DNA from: Kushneria avicenniae
Lineage (GTDB): Bacteria > Pseudomonadota > Gammaproteobacteria > Pseudomonadales > Halomonadaceae
Direction of reading: 5' to 3'
Length of the DNA stretch: 64,000 nt
Assembly (NCBI RefSeq): GCF_900112585.1
Contig: NZ_FOLY01000003.1
Span: 62,001 to 126,000 of the forward strand
The notes under the pieces are model-generated. The model did no database searches, had not been told where the DNA came from, and worked only from the letters and a program-made list of their open reading frames with translations. Positions 48,859-56,756 of the stretch are shown here, in pieces. A program made the position numbers and the translations under genes. How positions within the stretch are numbered: the first letter of the stretch is position 1; each line of letters starts with the position of its first letter.

Positions 48859-49716
48859 ATGAATAAACTGTTGAGCGCGGTCACTCTGAGCACGCTGATC
48901 ATACTGACCGGCTGTTCCGACGCCGACGACAGCAAGGACAACAGCGCTGATGATCAGGCCACGCAGCAGGAGCAGGCCCAGCAGAACGGCAACAGCAGCG
49001 GCGAAGCCCAGCAGCAGGACGACTTCGAGTCCGATCAGGCACGTCTGGCCTATGCCGTGGGCGTCACGCTGGCCCGCAACCTCCAGGAAGACATGCAGGA
49101 TCTGGATGTTGATAACTTCACCAGCGGCATCAAGGATGTCTATGGTGGTAACGACATCCGCCTGAGCGATCAGCAGATCGGCGATGCCCTGCAGCAGTAT
49201 CAGCAGCAGATGGTGGCTCAGCAGCAGCAACAGATGAAGCAGGAGGCCGAGGATAACGCCCAGGCCGGCCAGCAGTTCCTCAAGGAAAATGCTGACAAGG
49301 ATGGTGTGGAAACCACCGACTCCGGCCTTCAGTACCGTGTCATGGAAGAAGGTGACGACAGCGGTGCTCAGCCCGGCGACGAGGACCAGGTCCGCGTCAA
49401 CTACGAGGGCCGCACCATCGACGGCAACGTCTTTGACAGCTCCTACGAGCGTGGCGAGCCGGTGACTTTCCAGGTGAACCAGGTCATCCCCGGCTGGCAG
49501 GAAGCGCTCAAGATGATGCATCCGGGCGACGAATGGGAAATCTACGTGCCGGCTGATCTCGCTTACGGCGAAGCCGGTACCGGTCCGATCGGGCCGAATG
49601 AAACCCTGATCTTCAAGGTCGAGCTGCTGGGCGTAGGCGATGACGCTACCAACGCTGACAGTGACGACACTGAGGCCACCCAGGACAGCGGTGCCGCGGC
49701 CCAGACGACCAACTGA
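48859..49716 (+). CDS. FKBP-type peptidyl-prolyl isomerase, lipoprotein
   Basis: This 285-residue FkpA/Mip-like chaperone has a signal with lipobox LTGC (Cys19), a Gln/Asn/Asp-rich linker (20-60), a helical dimerisation domain (about 60-145) and a C-terminal FKBP domain (about 165-260; VNYEGRTIDGNVFDSS, VIPGWQEALKMM, YGEAGTGPIGPNETLIFKV). It assists folding of exported proteins. An acidic Asp/Thr tail ends the protein. It is followed by a strong terminator. Confidence 0.93.
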   Translation: MNKLLSAVTLSTLIILTGCSDADDSKDNSADDQATQQEQAQQNGNSSGEAQQQDDFESDQARLAYAVGVTLARNLQEDMQDLDVDNFTSGIKDVYGGNDIRLSDQQIGDALQQYQQQMVAQQQQQMKQEAEDNAQAGQQFLKENADKDGVETTDSGLQYRVMEEGDDSGAQPGDEDQVRVNYEGRTIDGNVFDSSYERGEPVTFQVNQVIPGWQEALKMMHPGDEWEIYVPADLAYGEAGTGPIGPNETLIFKVELLGVGDDATNADSDDTEATQDSGAAAQTTN

Positions 49717-49740
49717 GGCGTGAATACGCAGTGATCGACA

Positions 49741-49772
49741 ACCATCGGGCCATCAGGCTCGGTGGTTTTTTT
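49741..49772 (+). terminator. Rho-independent terminator of the FKBP gene
   Basis: An 11-bp stem with two G-U pairs (ACCATCGGGCC / GGCTCGGTGGT, loop ATCA) is followed directly by T7. It starts 24 bp after the stop codon. Confidence 0.92.
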
Positions 49773-49796
49773 ATGCCTGACATCGCATGACAATCG

Positions 49797-50050
49797 GTGG
49801 ATAAAACGACCCGACATACCCTGTGGATAAGGTTGTGAGGTACTGTTTTATCAACGCCTGAAGAGCTGTGTATAAATGTCGCAGCGCTGCATGCCGGTCA
49901 TGGCAACTGCTGCAAAGACAAACGTCGAAAAATTTATAACACACTGTTTATTCAAAATATTTCAGATAATTTCGACGACGGCCCTGCAAGCCACACCACT
50001 GATCAACTTTCGCTTCTGTCAAGCAAAAATTCCTAACGCCGTGTGGATAA
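49797..50050. other. DnaA-box cluster with AT-rich core (oriC-like)
   Basis: The 376-bp non-coding interval 49717-50092 holds two perfect DnaA boxes TGTGGATAA (49822-49830 and 50042-50050), and two single-mismatch boxes, GGTGGATAA (49797-49805) and TGTGTATAA (49867-49875), all in the same orientation. Between them is a strongly AT-rich stretch (about 49925-49975) in an otherwise GC-rich window. This combination is typical of replication origins or DnaA-titration/reactivation loci. Neither dnaA nor mnmG nor rpmH is in the window. Few GATC sites are present. Confidence 0.5.
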
Positions 50051-50092
50051 TTGATAGTGAAATTCATGTTTCAGCACCGGTGACATTGTGCA

Positions 50093-50584
50093 TTAACGAC
50101 ACGGCAGCGATAGATCATACCAGCTGCCCAGCATCCCTCTGCTGGTGTTTACTACCAGACTTCCCCGGATGCGATGCGCATTGCCAACACACAGCGGCAG
50201 ATCGAACGTGCCGCGATAATGATCGGAGGTGGCTGGCGCCAGGGTCATGGTTGTGGTGCGATGACCACCGACATCCTCAAGCCGCGCGCTGACGCCCTCG
50301 GCTTCAAGACCGGTCAATACCATCTCGACACTCAGCTTTCCATTGCGGTAGTGCCACTGCGTCTGCATCCGGCCAAAGCGTCCCAGTGCCGTAAAACAGC
50401 GCTCGTCAAGCGGCTGACACTCAAGCTCGGGCGCAAACCAGGTCACACTCGAGCGGCTGCCCGCCCCCACGTAGTAGTAGCCCAGATAGGTAATGGCCAC
50501 GGTGACCGTGATCAGCGTGACCACTACCAGCGTATTCAGCCAGCGCAACGAGGCCACGGAAGAGGAGGAAGCAGAGGTTGACAT
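50093..50584 (-). CDS. Hypothetical membrane-anchored protein
   Basis: I do not recognise this protein of about 163 residues. One N-terminal membrane segment (about 15-38, LNTLVVVTLITVTVAITYLGYYYV) is followed by an extracytoplasmic domain with four cysteines (in LECQPLDERC, LPLCVG and LPCR) that could form two disulfides, and a beta-rich pattern. The C-terminal half recalls small periplasmic domains with FixH-like or immunoglobulin-like strands, but I cannot assign it. The ATG at 50584 is chosen over 50602. Its upstream region is shared with the first Fur-box promoter (50653-50713), so iron regulation is possible. Confidence 0.65.
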   Translation of the reverse strand: MSTSASSSSVASLRWLNTLVVVTLITVTVAITYLGYYYVGAGSRSSVTWFAPELECQPLDERCFTALGRFGRMQTQWHYRNGKLSVEMVLTGLEAEGVSARLEDVGGHRTTTMTLAPATSDHYRGTFDLPLCVGNAHRIRGSLVVNTSRGMLGSWYDLSLPCR

Positions 50585-50652
50585 GGGCAGGCGTCCACTC
50601 ATGAGACAGGCACGGCCGGAGCGTGGCCATGCCGGGTGACTTCAATAAAAGA

Positions 50653-50714
50653 AGATATTCATTTAAAAAATATTCTCATTTACTGTTGACGCAAAAAATG
50701 AGAATGGTTATCTT
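50653..50714 (+). promoter_or_regulatory. Fur-box promoter of sRNA copy 1
   Basis: TTGACG (50686-50691) and TATCTT (50709-50714) have a 17-bp spacer. A Fur-box-like palindrome TGAGAATGGTTATCT (50699-50713) matches 12 of 14 half-site positions of the 7-1-7 Fur consensus and overlaps the -10. A second, weaker Fur-like repeat lies at about 50667-50681 on the opposite strand, upstream of the -35. This is the geometry of iron-repressed promoters. Confidence 0.82.
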
Positions 50715-50720
50715 TTAGAT

Positions 50721-50831
50721 GTGGTGATCGCCAGTCACCACATGAACAACCCGATATGTCAGGTATCGAGTGGTTCATCTCCTCATCAAGCTAGTCACGG
50801 TCTTTGAGCCGCCCGATTGGGCGGCTTTTTT
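50721..50831 (+). ncRNA. Iron-responsive sRNA, PrrF/RyhB-like, copy 1
   Basis: The predicted transcript is about 111 nt, starting 7 nt after the -10. A 7-bp hairpin GTGGTGA / TCACCAC (50721-50741) is followed by a second, weaker stem-loop, then the unpaired core CTCCTCATCAAGCTAGTCAC (50779-50798), and a terminator stem AGCCGCCC / GGGCGGCT with T-run (50807-50831). No ORF is encoded. Size, Fur-type promoter, tandem arrangement and the core as I remember it fit Pseudomonas PrrF sRNAs, which silence mRNAs of iron-rich proteins under iron limitation. Family membership was not searched. Confidence 0.82.
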
Positions 50832-50890
50832 ACGTCAGGCGCACAGACCCTCTGTTCTTCGCTTTGCCGGCGCTTTTCGTGACTTGGCTT

Positions 50891-50970
50891 GTCAGCTGAT
50901 GTGGTGATCCATCAGATCCCATGCCCCTAACGCTCGCCGCGGGTTTCCTGGCTGGTCAGCGGGCGCTGAA
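50891..50970 (-). pseudogene. Decayed 3' fragment of trmB
   Basis: Reading from 50891, GTCAGCTGATG...ATCAGATCCCA and later GGGTTTC...GGTCAGCGG align with the true trmB 3' end at 51238-51320, including its stop region. The fragment has substitutions and at least one ~10-bp gap and cannot be translated as TrmB. It is the tail of duplicated unit 1, left between the two sRNA genes. Confidence 0.75.
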
Positions 50971-50997
50971 CCACACACAGCAGACATGAATAAAAGA

Positions 50998-51058
50998 AGA
51001 TATTCATTTAAAAAATATTCTCATTTGCCTTGACTGCCTAAATGAGAATGGTTATCTT
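50998..51058 (+). promoter_or_regulatory. Fur-box promoter of sRNA copy 2
   Basis: TTGACT (51030-51035) and TATCTT (51053-51058), 17-bp spacer, with the same Fur-like palindrome TGAGAATGGTTATCT at 51043-51057. The upstream AT-rich 38 bp is identical to copy 1, while the short stretch between it and the palindrome differs, so function rather than recent duplication alone seems to preserve the Fur site. Confidence 0.82.
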
Positions 51059-51064
51059 TGAGGT

Positions 51065-51177
51065 GTGGTGATTGCCAGTCACCACATGAACAACCCGATA
51101 TGTCAGGTATCGAGTGGTTCATCTCCTCATCAAGCTAGTCACGGTCCTTGAGCCGCCTCATTTGAGGCGGCTTTTTT
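51065..51177 (+). ncRNA. Iron-responsive sRNA, PrrF/RyhB-like, copy 2
   Basis: The predicted transcript is about 113 nt. It differs from copy 1 by one base in the 5' loop (position 9, C to T), one base before the terminator (TCTTTG to TCCTTG), and a rebuilt terminator whose stem AGCCGCCTC / GAGGCGGCT is still fully paired. The core CTCCTCATCAAGCTAGTCAC (51123-51142) is unchanged. Compensatory change in the terminator with an invariant core argues for a functional RNA. It ends 63 bp before the convergent trmB stop. Confidence 0.82.
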
Positions 51178-51239
51178 ATGTCAGTCCTACCGACCCTTTA
51201 TTCTTCGCCTTGCCGGCGCTTTCCGTGACTTCGCTCAAG

Positions 51240-51959
51240 TCAGTTGATGCGCTGATACATCAGATCCCACACGCCGTGGCCCAGACGTTCGCCCCGGGTT
51301 TCAAACTTGGTCAGCGGTCGAAAGTCCGGGCGCGGCACGTAATCACCGTCGCAAGCCATCGTCACAAAGCCGGGCGCCTCGCTCATGGTCTCAACCATGT
51401 ATTCGGCATACGGCTGCCAGTCGGTGGCCATATGAAAGCAGCCGCCCGGTCGCAGCACGCGATGCACACGCGCAAGAAAGGCCGGCTGAACAATCCGGCG
51501 CTTGTGGTGGCGCTTTTTGGGCCAGGGGTCGGGGAAGAACAGCTGCAGCGTATCGACCGATTCAGCCGGCAGGCAGTCATCAAGTACTGCAAGCGCATCC
51601 TCGCGATAAACGCGCACGTTGGAAAGGCCGGCCTTGTCGACGTCATCGAGCAGCTTGCCCACCCCCGGCGGATGCACCTCGATGCCGATAAACTCGGTGC
51701 CCGGGTTGGCCATGGCCTGCTCGAACAGTGAACCGCCCATGCCAAAGCCGATCTCGACCACGCACGGTGCGCGGCGCCCGAACAGCGCCTCCAGATCCAG
51801 CCGCCCCTGTTCATGCGTCAGGCCCAGCCGGGGAAAAACATCCTCCAGACCTCGACGCTGGGCCTGGGTCATGCGGCCGCTGCGCACCACATAGCTCTTG
51901 ATGCCACGGTGCGGCGTCTGTTCCTCCGCATCGGTGTTCGGCGTTGTCTCTTCTTTCAT
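51240..51959 (-). CDS. trmB: tRNA (guanine-N7-)-methyltransferase
   Basis: This 239-residue SAM-dependent enzyme makes m7G46 in tRNA. The SAM motif is EIGFGMGGSLFEQA (about 72-85) and the signature LQLFFPDPWPKKRHHKRRI (about 145-163) is complete. The frame is open to 52088 over thiG, but the ATG at 51959 gives the family length. It follows thiG by 31 bp as in pseudomonads. A decayed copy of its 3' end lies at 50891-50970. Confidence 0.95.
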   Translation of the reverse strand: MKEETTPNTDAEEQTPHRGIKSYVVRSGRMTQAQRRGLEDVFPRLGLTHEQGRLDLEALFGRRAPCVVEIGFGMGGSLFEQAMANPGTEFIGIEVHPPGVGKLLDDVDKAGLSNVRVYREDALAVLDDCLPAESVDTLQLFFPDPWPKKRHHKRRIVQPAFLARVHRVLRPGGCFHMATDWQPYAEYMVETMSEAPGFVTMACDGDYVPRPDFRPLTKFETRGERLGHGVWDLMYQRIN

Positions 51960-51990
51960 TACAGGTATCGTCAAAAACAGTGGAACGGGA

Positions 51991-52794
51991 TCAACCGGTG
52001 AACAACCCTTCAGTGGGCGATGACGGACTGGCGGCATAGGTCTTTCTGCCCATGCGTTCGGCCAGGCGGGCGTCACGCCCGGCTTCAACGGCCTTTTTCA
52101 TGGCGCGGGCCATCAGCACCGGCTGTCGGGCATGCGCGATGGCCGAATTGACCAGCACCCCGTCACAGCCCAGCTCCATGGCCATGGCGGCATCCGAAGG
52201 CGTCCCGATACCGGCATCGACCAGAATCGGCACGCGCGCATTATCGATGATCAATGACAGGGCGTGCGGATTGAGCAGGCCGTGACCGGAGCCGATCAGC
52301 GAACCCAGCGGCATGACGGCACAGCAGCCCATCGATTCCAGCTCGGCGGCCACGATCGGATCGTCGCTGGTATACACCATGACATCAAAGCCGTCCTCGA
52401 CCAGCGTTCGCGCGGCGCTGATTGTCTCCATCACGTTCGGATAGAGCGTGTGATCGTTGCCCAGCACTTCGAGCTTGACGAGGTCATGACCGTCCAGCAG
52501 CTCGCGGGCCAGCTGGCAGGTGCGCACGGCATCACGCGCGTTATAGCACCCGGCCGTATTGGGCAGGATGGTATAGCGCTCGGGGGAAATGACATCAAGC
52601 AGATTGGGCTCATCCGGATTCTGCCCGATGTTGGAGCGGCGCACGGCCACCGTCACGATTTCGGCGCCGCTGGCCTCGACCGCAGCCCCGGTCTCTTCCA
52701 GATCACGATACTTGCCGGTACCGACCAGCAGACGCGAGGCGAAACGTCGCCCCGCAATCTGCAGGGGGGTATCCCATTGGGAATCAATGCTCAT
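51991..52794 (-). CDS. thiG: Thiazole synthase
   Basis: This 267-residue TIM barrel makes the thiazole phosphate of thiamine from deoxyxylulose phosphate, dehydroglycine and ThiS thiocarboxylate. Schiff-base Lys lies in LVKLEVLGN-like [11 protein letters not shown], and the phosphate-binding [11 protein letters not shown] and [11 protein letters not shown] motifs are intact. It is preceded by thiS by 58 bp and followed by trmB. Confidence 0.96.
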   Translation of the reverse strand: MSIDSQWDTPLQIAGRRFASRLLVGTGKYRDLEETGAAVEASGAEIVTVAVRRSNIGQNPDEPNLLDVISPERYTILPNTAGCYNARDAVRTCQLARELLDGHDLVKLEVLGNDHTLYPNVMETISAARTLVEDGFDVMVYTSDDPIVAAELESMGCCAVMPLGSLIGSGHGLLNPHALSLIIDNARVPILVDAGIGTPSDAAMAMELGCDGVLVNSAIAHARQPVLMARAMKKAVEAGRDARLAERMGRKTYAASPSSPTEGLFTG

Positions 52795-52852
52795 GGTGCT
52801 CTCCTCGAACCCGTCGTGCGGGCTCTGGTGCGATCACCCTCGGGGCGACGTC

Positions 52853-53053
52853 TCAGCCGCCGCCGATGGCGTGAACAATCTCGACACGATCACCCTCGTT
52901 GAGCGTCGTGGTCGTATGGCGGGTACGGGGCACGATGGCCTCGTTGACCTCTACGGCAATGCGCCGGCCGGCCAGATCCAGTGACGCGATCAGATCAGCC
53001 ACACTGTCGATCTGCTCGACCCGGCGCGCTTCCCCGTTGATGTATAGCTGCAT
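52853..53053 (-). CDS. thiS: Sulfur carrier protein ThiS
   Basis: This 66-residue ubiquitin-fold protein ends in the required Gly-Gly (HAIGGG, three glycines here). It is adenylated and loaded with sulfur for ThiG. The frame is open to 53230, but the ATG at 53053 (MQLYING) gives the family length. Confidence 0.93.
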   Translation of the reverse strand: MQLYINGEARRVEQIDSVADLIASLDLAGRRIAVEVNEAIVPRTRHTTTTLNEGDRVEIVHAIGGG

Positions 53054-53111
53054 GTCACATCCTGCGTTGGCATCGGGAAAGCGCAGTATAACGTCGAGGC
53101 CGAAGACGCTC

Positions 53112-54593
53112 CTACCGTTTCGCGGTGCTTTCCGATGACGTCCAGATCCCCTTTGCCAGACGCTCGGGATGCTTGAGCACGGAAGGATCAAACACCGGCT
53201 CTCTGACCCCGCTCTTGCGCTGACGCTCATAGTCCTTCAACACACGCAGGGCCACGGGCGCCAGCAGCAATATGGCGATCAGGTTGGTCGTCGCCATCAA
53301 TCCCATCGCGAAATCGGCAAAGGCCCAGACAAAATCAAGTTCTGCCACGGCCCCCAGCATGACCATGGCCAGCACGGCCAGACGCAGGGCATGAATAGCG
53401 CCCTTGCTATGTCGACCGAACAGATATCCCATGTTGATCTCGCCGTAGGCATAGTTGCCGATGATCGAGGTGAAGGCGAACAGCAGGATGGCCAGCGCAA
53501 TGAACCAGGTACCGAAAACGCCCAGATGATCGCTCATGGCGTCCTGGGTCAGCTGAATGCCCTGAATATCGACGCCCGGCGACGTTGTCAGCAACGTGTC
53601 ATAGACTCCGGACAGCAGAATCACCACGGCCGTACAGGTGCAAATGATCAGGGTGTCACATACTACGCCAAAGGACTGCACCAGCCCCTGGGCCGCTGGA
53701 TGCTTGACGGTGGCCGTGGCCGCGGCGTTGGGCGCCGAGCCCATGCCCGCCTCGTTGGAGAACAGACCGCGCTTGATGCCGTTTTCCATTGCAATCTTGA
53801 TCGAATAGCCGGCCGCCCCGCCAACGGCCGGACCAAAACCGAAGGCACTCTTGACGATCAGCGCCAGCATCTCCGGCACTTCACCGATATTAACGATCAG
53901 AATGTAGAGTGCTACCAGCAGGTAGGCCACGGCCATGACCGGTACAATCTTTTCAGCCGTACGCGCCACCGACTTGATACCGCCGTAGATGATCAGGGCG
54001 GTCAGGACGACCAGCACAACCCCGGTGACCCAGGCCGGCACAGAAAAGGCACTGTCGACGGCCCTGGCAATGGTGTTGGACTGCGCGCCGTTAAAGGCAA
54101 GACCGAAGGCGATGATCAAAAAGACGGCAAACAGACAGCCCATCCAGCGCTGCCCCAGACCGCGCTCCATATAGTAGGCGGGCCCGCCGCGAAAGACGCC
54201 ATCTTCATGCTTGACCTTATAGACCTGAGCCAGCGTGGATTCGATAAAGGCCGTGGCCAGCCCGACCAGCGCGGTCATCCACATCCAGAAGATGGCCCCC
54301 GGCCCTCCGGCCCAGAGCGCAATCGCGACACCAGCAAGATTGCCGGTACCAACCCTGGAGGCCAGCGAGGTCGCAAAGGCCTGAAAGGCGCTGATGCCGT
54401 CACCCGAGCCTCGACCACCAAAGGTCACACGAGCCATGTGGCCCAGCAGACGAAACTGCATGAACCCGGTAAACAGCGTAAATGCCAAACCCGCGCCCAA
54501 AAGCAGATAGACCAGAATATAGGTCCAGATAAAACTGCTGATGGGGTCGGTAATGGCAAGAATGGCGTTTTCAACGGTAGTGATAAATTCCAT
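53112..54593 (-). CDS. Alanine/glycine:cation symporter (AGCS family)
   Basis: This 493-residue inner-membrane protein has about 11 hydrophobic segments and the AGCS signatures GTGNLAGVAIALWAGGPGAI and FRGGPAYYMERGLG, with the later NEAGMGSAPNAAA motif. Members import alanine or glycine with sodium. It is divergent from the DUF423 gene across 161 bp and only 58 bp before thiS, without obvious functional link. Confidence 0.92.
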   Translation of the reverse strand: MEFITTVENAILAITDPISSFIWTYILVYLLLGAGLAFTLFTGFMQFRLLGHMARVTFGGRGSGDGISAFQAFATSLASRVGTGNLAGVAIALWAGGPGAIFWMWMTALVGLATAFIESTLAQVYKVKHEDGVFRGGPAYYMERGLGQRWMGCLFAVFLIIAFGLAFNGAQSNTIARAVDSAFSVPAWVTGVVLVVLTALIIYGGIKSVARTAEKIVPVMAVAYLLVALYILIVNIGEVPEMLALIVKSAFGFGPAVGGAAGYSIKIAMENGIKRGLFSNEAGMGSAPNAAATATVKHPAAQGLVQSFGVVCDTLIICTCTAVVILLSGVYDTLLTTSPGVDIQGIQLTQDAMSDHLGVFGTWFIALAILLFAFTSIIGNYAYGEINMGYLFGRHSKGAIHALRLAVLAMVMLGAVAELDFVWAFADFAMGLMATTNLIAILLLAPVALRVLKDYERQRKSGVREPVFDPSVLKHPERLAKGIWTSSESTAKR

Positions 54594-54754
54594 GGGAAAT
54601 CCCCGCCATGCCTCACTGTCACAGAGGCATTACTCTTATGGTGTGTTATCGATCAGAGCCATCAATCCCTGTACGCCACCTGGTGGCTCGGGCGTGTGCG
54701 TGCGACCATACACGGATTCAGGGGCAAATGCCCGACTCGATAGGAGTATACGCC

Positions 54755-55141
54755 ATGCCATCGCGCCTTCTCTGGCTCGTTGCTGCACTTTCCGGACTGA
54801 GTCTGGTGGTGCTGGGCGCCTGGGGTGCCCATGGCCTGAGTGACCGGCTGGACGCTGCCGCCCTCAACGCATGGCACACCGGTGTGCGCTATCAGGCCTG
54901 GCATACGCTGGCGTTCATGATCATTGTGATCTGGCGCGAAGTCGTGCCACTGGCTGGCCAGCGCCTGGTACTGATTCTGTGGGGAGCAGGCATCGTGCTT
55001 TTTTCAGGCTCGCTGTATCTGCTGGCGCTGGGGGGCCCGCCCCTGCTGGGTCCCATCACGCCGCTGGGCGGCCTTGTCATGATGACCGGCTGGGTCGTAC
55101 TGGGCGTGACCGGCTTGCGCCGACGCCCCGAGCCCTCATAA
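54755..55141 (+). CDS. DUF423 family membrane protein
   Basis: This 128-residue protein has four membrane helices and the DUF423 pattern GAWGAHGLSDRL (about 21-32), YQAWHTLAF and LFSGSLYLLAL. Function is unknown. The ATG at 54755 is preceded by TAGGAG with 8-nt spacing; the frame is open to 54608. Confidence 0.9.
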   Translation: MPSRLLWLVAALSGLSLVVLGAWGAHGLSDRLDAAALNAWHTGVRYQAWHTLAFMIIVIWREVVPLAGQRLVLILWGAGIVLFSGSLYLLALGGPPLLGPITPLGGLVMMTGWVVLGVTGLRRRPEPS

Positions 55142-55185
55142 TAATTCCGGGCTGCGCGACCGGCGTGGCGTAAGCATGAGCGTTC

Positions 55186-56184
55186 ATGACGATGTCCTTA
55201 CCCGATTTTTCCGATCTGCTGGAGGCCGGTCCGCTGGCCCCCCTGTCCTTGCCGCCCACCGGGGTAATGGCACGGTATTTTCGTCATTACGGGCTTGAGG
55301 CACTCATCACTCAGGTCGCTGACATCGAGTCCGGCCATGTGCAGGCCGACGGGTTTCGCCTCTGGACTCAGGTCTGGACGCCGCGCACCGCACTGCGCGG
55401 TACGGTCATGGTCGTACACGGCTATTTCGATCATCTGGGCCTTTATGGCCACCTGCTGCGCCTGCTGCTGGACGGCGGGTTTCGCGTGGTGCTCTGGGAC
55501 CTGCCGGGCCACGGTCTGTCCAGCGGCGAGCGCGCCGCCATCGATGACTTTGCCACCTATACCCGATGCCTGCGCGCCCTGCTCGCACGGCTCGAGGCGA
55601 AGGGACTGATCACGGCGCCGCTGATCGGCATCGGCCAGAGCACCGGCGCGGCCATTCTCACCACCGATGCCCTGGAGCGGTCCGAGCGCCAGCCATGGCA
55701 GTCACTGGTACTGCTGGCCCCGCTGGTGCGCCCCTGCAAATGGCAGCGATCGCGTCTGATGCACCGCCTGGCCACGCCCTTTATTCGCAGCATTCCGCGC
55801 CACTATCGGCCCAACACCACCAATCTGGCCTTCACCGATTTTTTGCACCGAGAGGACCCACTGCAGACCGACACCCTGCCGCTGGTCTGGGTGGGCGCCA
55901 TGCGCAACTGGATGACCCACGTTCGTCGTCTGCCGCCCTGCGAGCTGCCAACGCTGATCCTGCAGGGCGAGCAGGACGCCACCGTGGACTGGCGCTGGAA
56001 TCTCGAGGTGCTGCGCCGGCTGCTGCCGCGTGCAAGGATCGTCTACCATCAACGGGCCCGACACCATCTGGTCAATGAATCTCCCGATATTCGCCAGGCG
56101 CTGTTCAGGGACCTGTACCATTTCTTGATCACACGGACCGAAGGCCCATGCGTCACCCCTGCCGACACGCCCGACGCTTCCTGA
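55186..56184 (+). CDS. Alpha/beta hydrolase, lysophospholipase-like
   Basis: This 332-residue serine hydrolase has an HGYFDH oxyanion segment (about 79), WDLPGHGLSSG, the nucleophile elbow GQSTG (Ser152), an Asp in LQGEQDATVDW and the catalytic His in RARHHLVNES. This layout matches the PldB/monoglyceride-lipase group. No signal peptide is seen. The downstream lipoprotein gene starts inside its 3' end (37-bp overlap). Confidence 0.9.
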   Translation: MTMSLPDFSDLLEAGPLAPLSLPPTGVMARYFRHYGLEALITQVADIESGHVQADGFRLWTQVWTPRTALRGTVMVVHGYFDHLGLYGHLLRLLLDGGFRVVLWDLPGHGLSSGERAAIDDFATYTRCLRALLARLEAKGLITAPLIGIGQSTGAAILTTDALERSERQPWQSLVLLAPLVRPCKWQRSRLMHRLATPFIRSIPRHYRPNTTNLAFTDFLHREDPLQTDTLPLVWVGAMRNWMTHVRRLPPCELPTLILQGEQDATVDWRWNLEVLRRLLPRARIVYHQRARHHLVNESPDIRQALFRDLYHFLITRTEGPCVTPADTPDAS

Positions 56185-56705
56185 CAGGGCGGCAGGCACT
56201 GCCTGTGCTGCTGGCCCTCGTAATGACAGGCTGCGCCGGAATGGACAGCGATACCGCGCGTCACCGAACACCGCTGGAAAGTCTGGGCCGGGTCGCCGCC
56301 ACGGAGGTTCTCGAAAAGCCGCCCTGGCCGGGCGACCCGCAAAGCCGCGTCATCCTGATCACGCCCGTGCAGGCCGATGCCGATTTCGGCACCCGCGCCG
56401 ATGCCCGTTTCAATGACGCCCTGACCCGTGGATTGCTCAGCGCCCGACACGGTCCGCAGATCCTCTCGGTGACCGAGGCCACGGCACAACCCGGGGTGCC
56501 CGACAATCAGTGGCGTCTTTCATCGCGTCTGGAAGCGCCGCTGGGCGCCATCACGCTATCGGATCGAAAGCTCTATCCCTATACGCTGACGTTGACGCTC
56601 AAACGCGGTGACAGTGACGATGTCTGGTGGCAGAAGGAGATCGACGGCGCCCTCGACGAGCAGGGATTGCCCCTGTCGTCGGCAGCCGTAACTCCAGCAC
56701 CCTGA
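56148..56705 (+). CDS. Hypothetical lipoprotein
   Basis: This 185-residue protein has a signal peptide with lipobox VMTGC (about residue 29), then an unknown domain (VILITPVQADADFGTRADAR, FNDALTRGLL, QWRLSSRLEA, YPYTLTLTLKRGD). The two-strand plus helix pattern vaguely recalls LpoB-type outer-membrane lipoproteins, but I cannot assign it. Translation is probably coupled to the overlapping hydrolase. Confidence 0.75.
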   Translation: MRHPCRHARRFLTGRQALPVLLALVMTGCAGMDSDTARHRTPLESLGRVAATEVLEKPPWPGDPQSRVILITPVQADADFGTRADARFNDALTRGLLSARHGPQILSVTEATAQPGVPDNQWRLSSRLEAPLGAITLSDRKLYPYTLTLTLKRGDSDDVWWQKEIDGALDEQGLPLSSAAVTPAP

Positions 56706-56756
56706 TTATCGTTCAATGAGCTGACCATCACTTATCCATGAACCGGAGGCTGTTTC

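Larger units (their letters stand above)
50644..51315. repeat. Tandem duplication, about 345-bp unit
   Basis: Unit 1 (about 50644-50970) and unit 2 (about 50989-51315) align over their whole length with an offset of 344-345 bp. The first 38 bp (50644-50681 and 50989-51026) are identical, the ~110-bp sRNA segment is nearly identical, and the trailing part of unit 1 is a diverged copy of the trmB 3' end, which is intact in unit 2. Confidence 0.9.
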
